Assembly: GCF_024266705.1 (NCBI RefSeq)
Contig: NZ_CP100756.1
Location: 1,178,001 to 1,242,000 of the forward strand
Origin: Natrinema gelatinilyticum
Lineage (GTDB): Archaea; Halobacteriota; Halobacteria; Halobacteriales; Natrialbaceae
Length of the DNA: 64,000 bases
Direction of reading: 5' to 3'
The translations under genes were made by a program, and so were the position numbers. This document shows, piece after piece, positions 63,547 through 64,000 of this stretch (its first letter is position 1; every line of letters begins with the position of its first letter). The notes beneath the pieces are model-generated. The model made no database searches. It was not told the origin of the DNA and saw only the letters and a program-made list of their open reading frames with translations.

Positions 63547-63783
63547 TCAGCTGGCGGAGGCAACACTCGTTCGGCAGTCGGTGACGTCCGTCGCGACGAC
63601 GCGGCCGAACCCGGTGAGTTCGAACGCACTGTCGGTTTCCGTGAACATTCGCTGTTCGACGAGCGAATCGATCGCTCGGTGGATGGTCGACTGGGAGCAC
63701 GACGTTTCCGCCTCGAGGTCGCCCGGCCGTCTTCGGTCCCTCCAGAAGGCGAAATCGGCATCACAGTTACCCCCTCGAGACAC
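63547..63783 (-). pseudogene. Fragment of a winged-helix regulator
   Basis: The frame (78 codons) reads LEAETSCSQSTIHRAIDSLV, then EQRMFTETDSAFELTGFGRVVAT, a helix-turn-helix and wing as in the haloarchaeal wHTH regulators of the Filr1/TrmB-like group (usually about 260 residues). Residues before and after do not continue the family: the N-terminal part starts abruptly with FAFWRDRRRPGD and the C-terminal sensor domain is absent. It is likely a broken remnant. Confidence 0.5.
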
Positions 63784-63886
63784 GACGGTCGTTCAGTTCG
63801 CGTGCCGACCACGAGAGGAAGAGCAGCGTCCAGAGAGCGATTTCGGAATCGGCCAGGTCAGATGGCGGCTACTGGCACCAGCGGGT
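63784..63886. other. Short intergenic stretch at the window edge
   Basis: No feature could be recognised between the HTH fragment and the partial gene at the window end. Confidence 0.4.
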
Positions 63887-64000
63887 TCAGCTGCTCAGAT
63901 AGCCGAGCGACTCGAGACGGCTCTCGACTTCGTCTTGGTCGACGGCATCGTAGTTCACGCTCTCGTCATCCGAAACCGCGGCCAGTACTTCCTCGACGAC
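63887..64000 (-). CDS. C-terminus of a gene cut by the window end
   Basis: The minus-strand frame is open from the window edge to a TGA at 63887-63889. It reads VVEEVLAAVSDDESVNYDAV, then DEVESRLESLGYLSS at the C-terminus. A terminal RLESLGYL-like phrase is common at the end of archaeal sulfatases, but also in others, so identity is open. Only 37 residues are visible. Confidence 0.6.
   Translation of the reverse strand, partial: VVEEVLAAVSDDESVNYDAVDQDEVESRLESLGYLSS

Overview
The window is chromosomal DNA of a halophilic archaeon (class Halobacteria). The evidence is the high GC content, strongly acidic proteins rich in Asp and Glu, an A-type ATP synthase operon, PAN, RLI/ABCE1, archaemetzincin, bacteriorhodopsin and halorhodopsin, haloarchaeal lipoprotein and pilin signals, and AT-rich TATA boxes about 26-30 nt upstream of start codons (leaderless transcripts). 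No rRNA, tRNA or CRISPR array was found.

Layout. 1-9.7 kb: the end of a membrane-anchored coiled-coil protein, a prenyl diphosphate synthase, a DUF373 membrane protein, a radical SAM protein with an unusual Cys spacing, a lipoprotein, a membrane-anchored winged-helix regulator divergent from a secreted protein, and a pilin-like protein. 9.8-10.9 kb: a quinone-type methyltransferase and a decayed TnpB fragment. 11.0-22.4 kb: the ATP synthase operon atpH-I-K-E-C-F-A-B, with atpD separated from atpB by an acyl-CoA ligase and a poorly coding stretch. 22.4-33.3 kb: mostly housekeeping genes (DUF6276, Hsp20-like, DUF5811, pyruvoyl arginine decarboxylase, PAN, PepF, TruA, M32 carboxypeptidase). 33.5-37.6 kb: a membrane protein, an M20 deacylase and a PIN/ATPase/KH protein. 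37.8-42.4 kb: a compact retinal-protein block in which lycopene cyclase makes beta-carotene, Brp/Blh cleaves it to retinal, and halorhodopsin and bacteriorhodopsin use it; an unknown membrane protein is divergent from bop. 42.6-50.4 kb: NAD synthase, a membrane protein and wHTH pair, an EMC6-like protein with RLI, AmzA, UPF0146, a membrane metalloprotease-like protein, a HAD phosphatase and a response regulator. 50.5-64 kb: a second acyl-CoA ligase, a universal stress protein, a GNAT-zinc ribbon fusion, cation-transport-like membrane proteins, AIM24, a GMC oxidoreductase, a tandem WHy protein, a PNPOx-like protein, a tandem SRPBCC protein, a voltage-gated channel with a C-terminal zinc ribbon, and HTH debris.

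The most unusual signal is a family of three 81-bp near-palindromes (9694-9774, 31528-31608, 35095-35175). Copies B and C share almost identical arms, but their 33-bp core is exactly inverted relative to those arms. Other mobile debris includes the TnpB fragment, an IS200/IS605-derived MITE-like element at about 23037-23384, and an IS-end-like hairpin at 2719-2744. Three of these elements touch or overlap the stop codon of the neighbouring gene.
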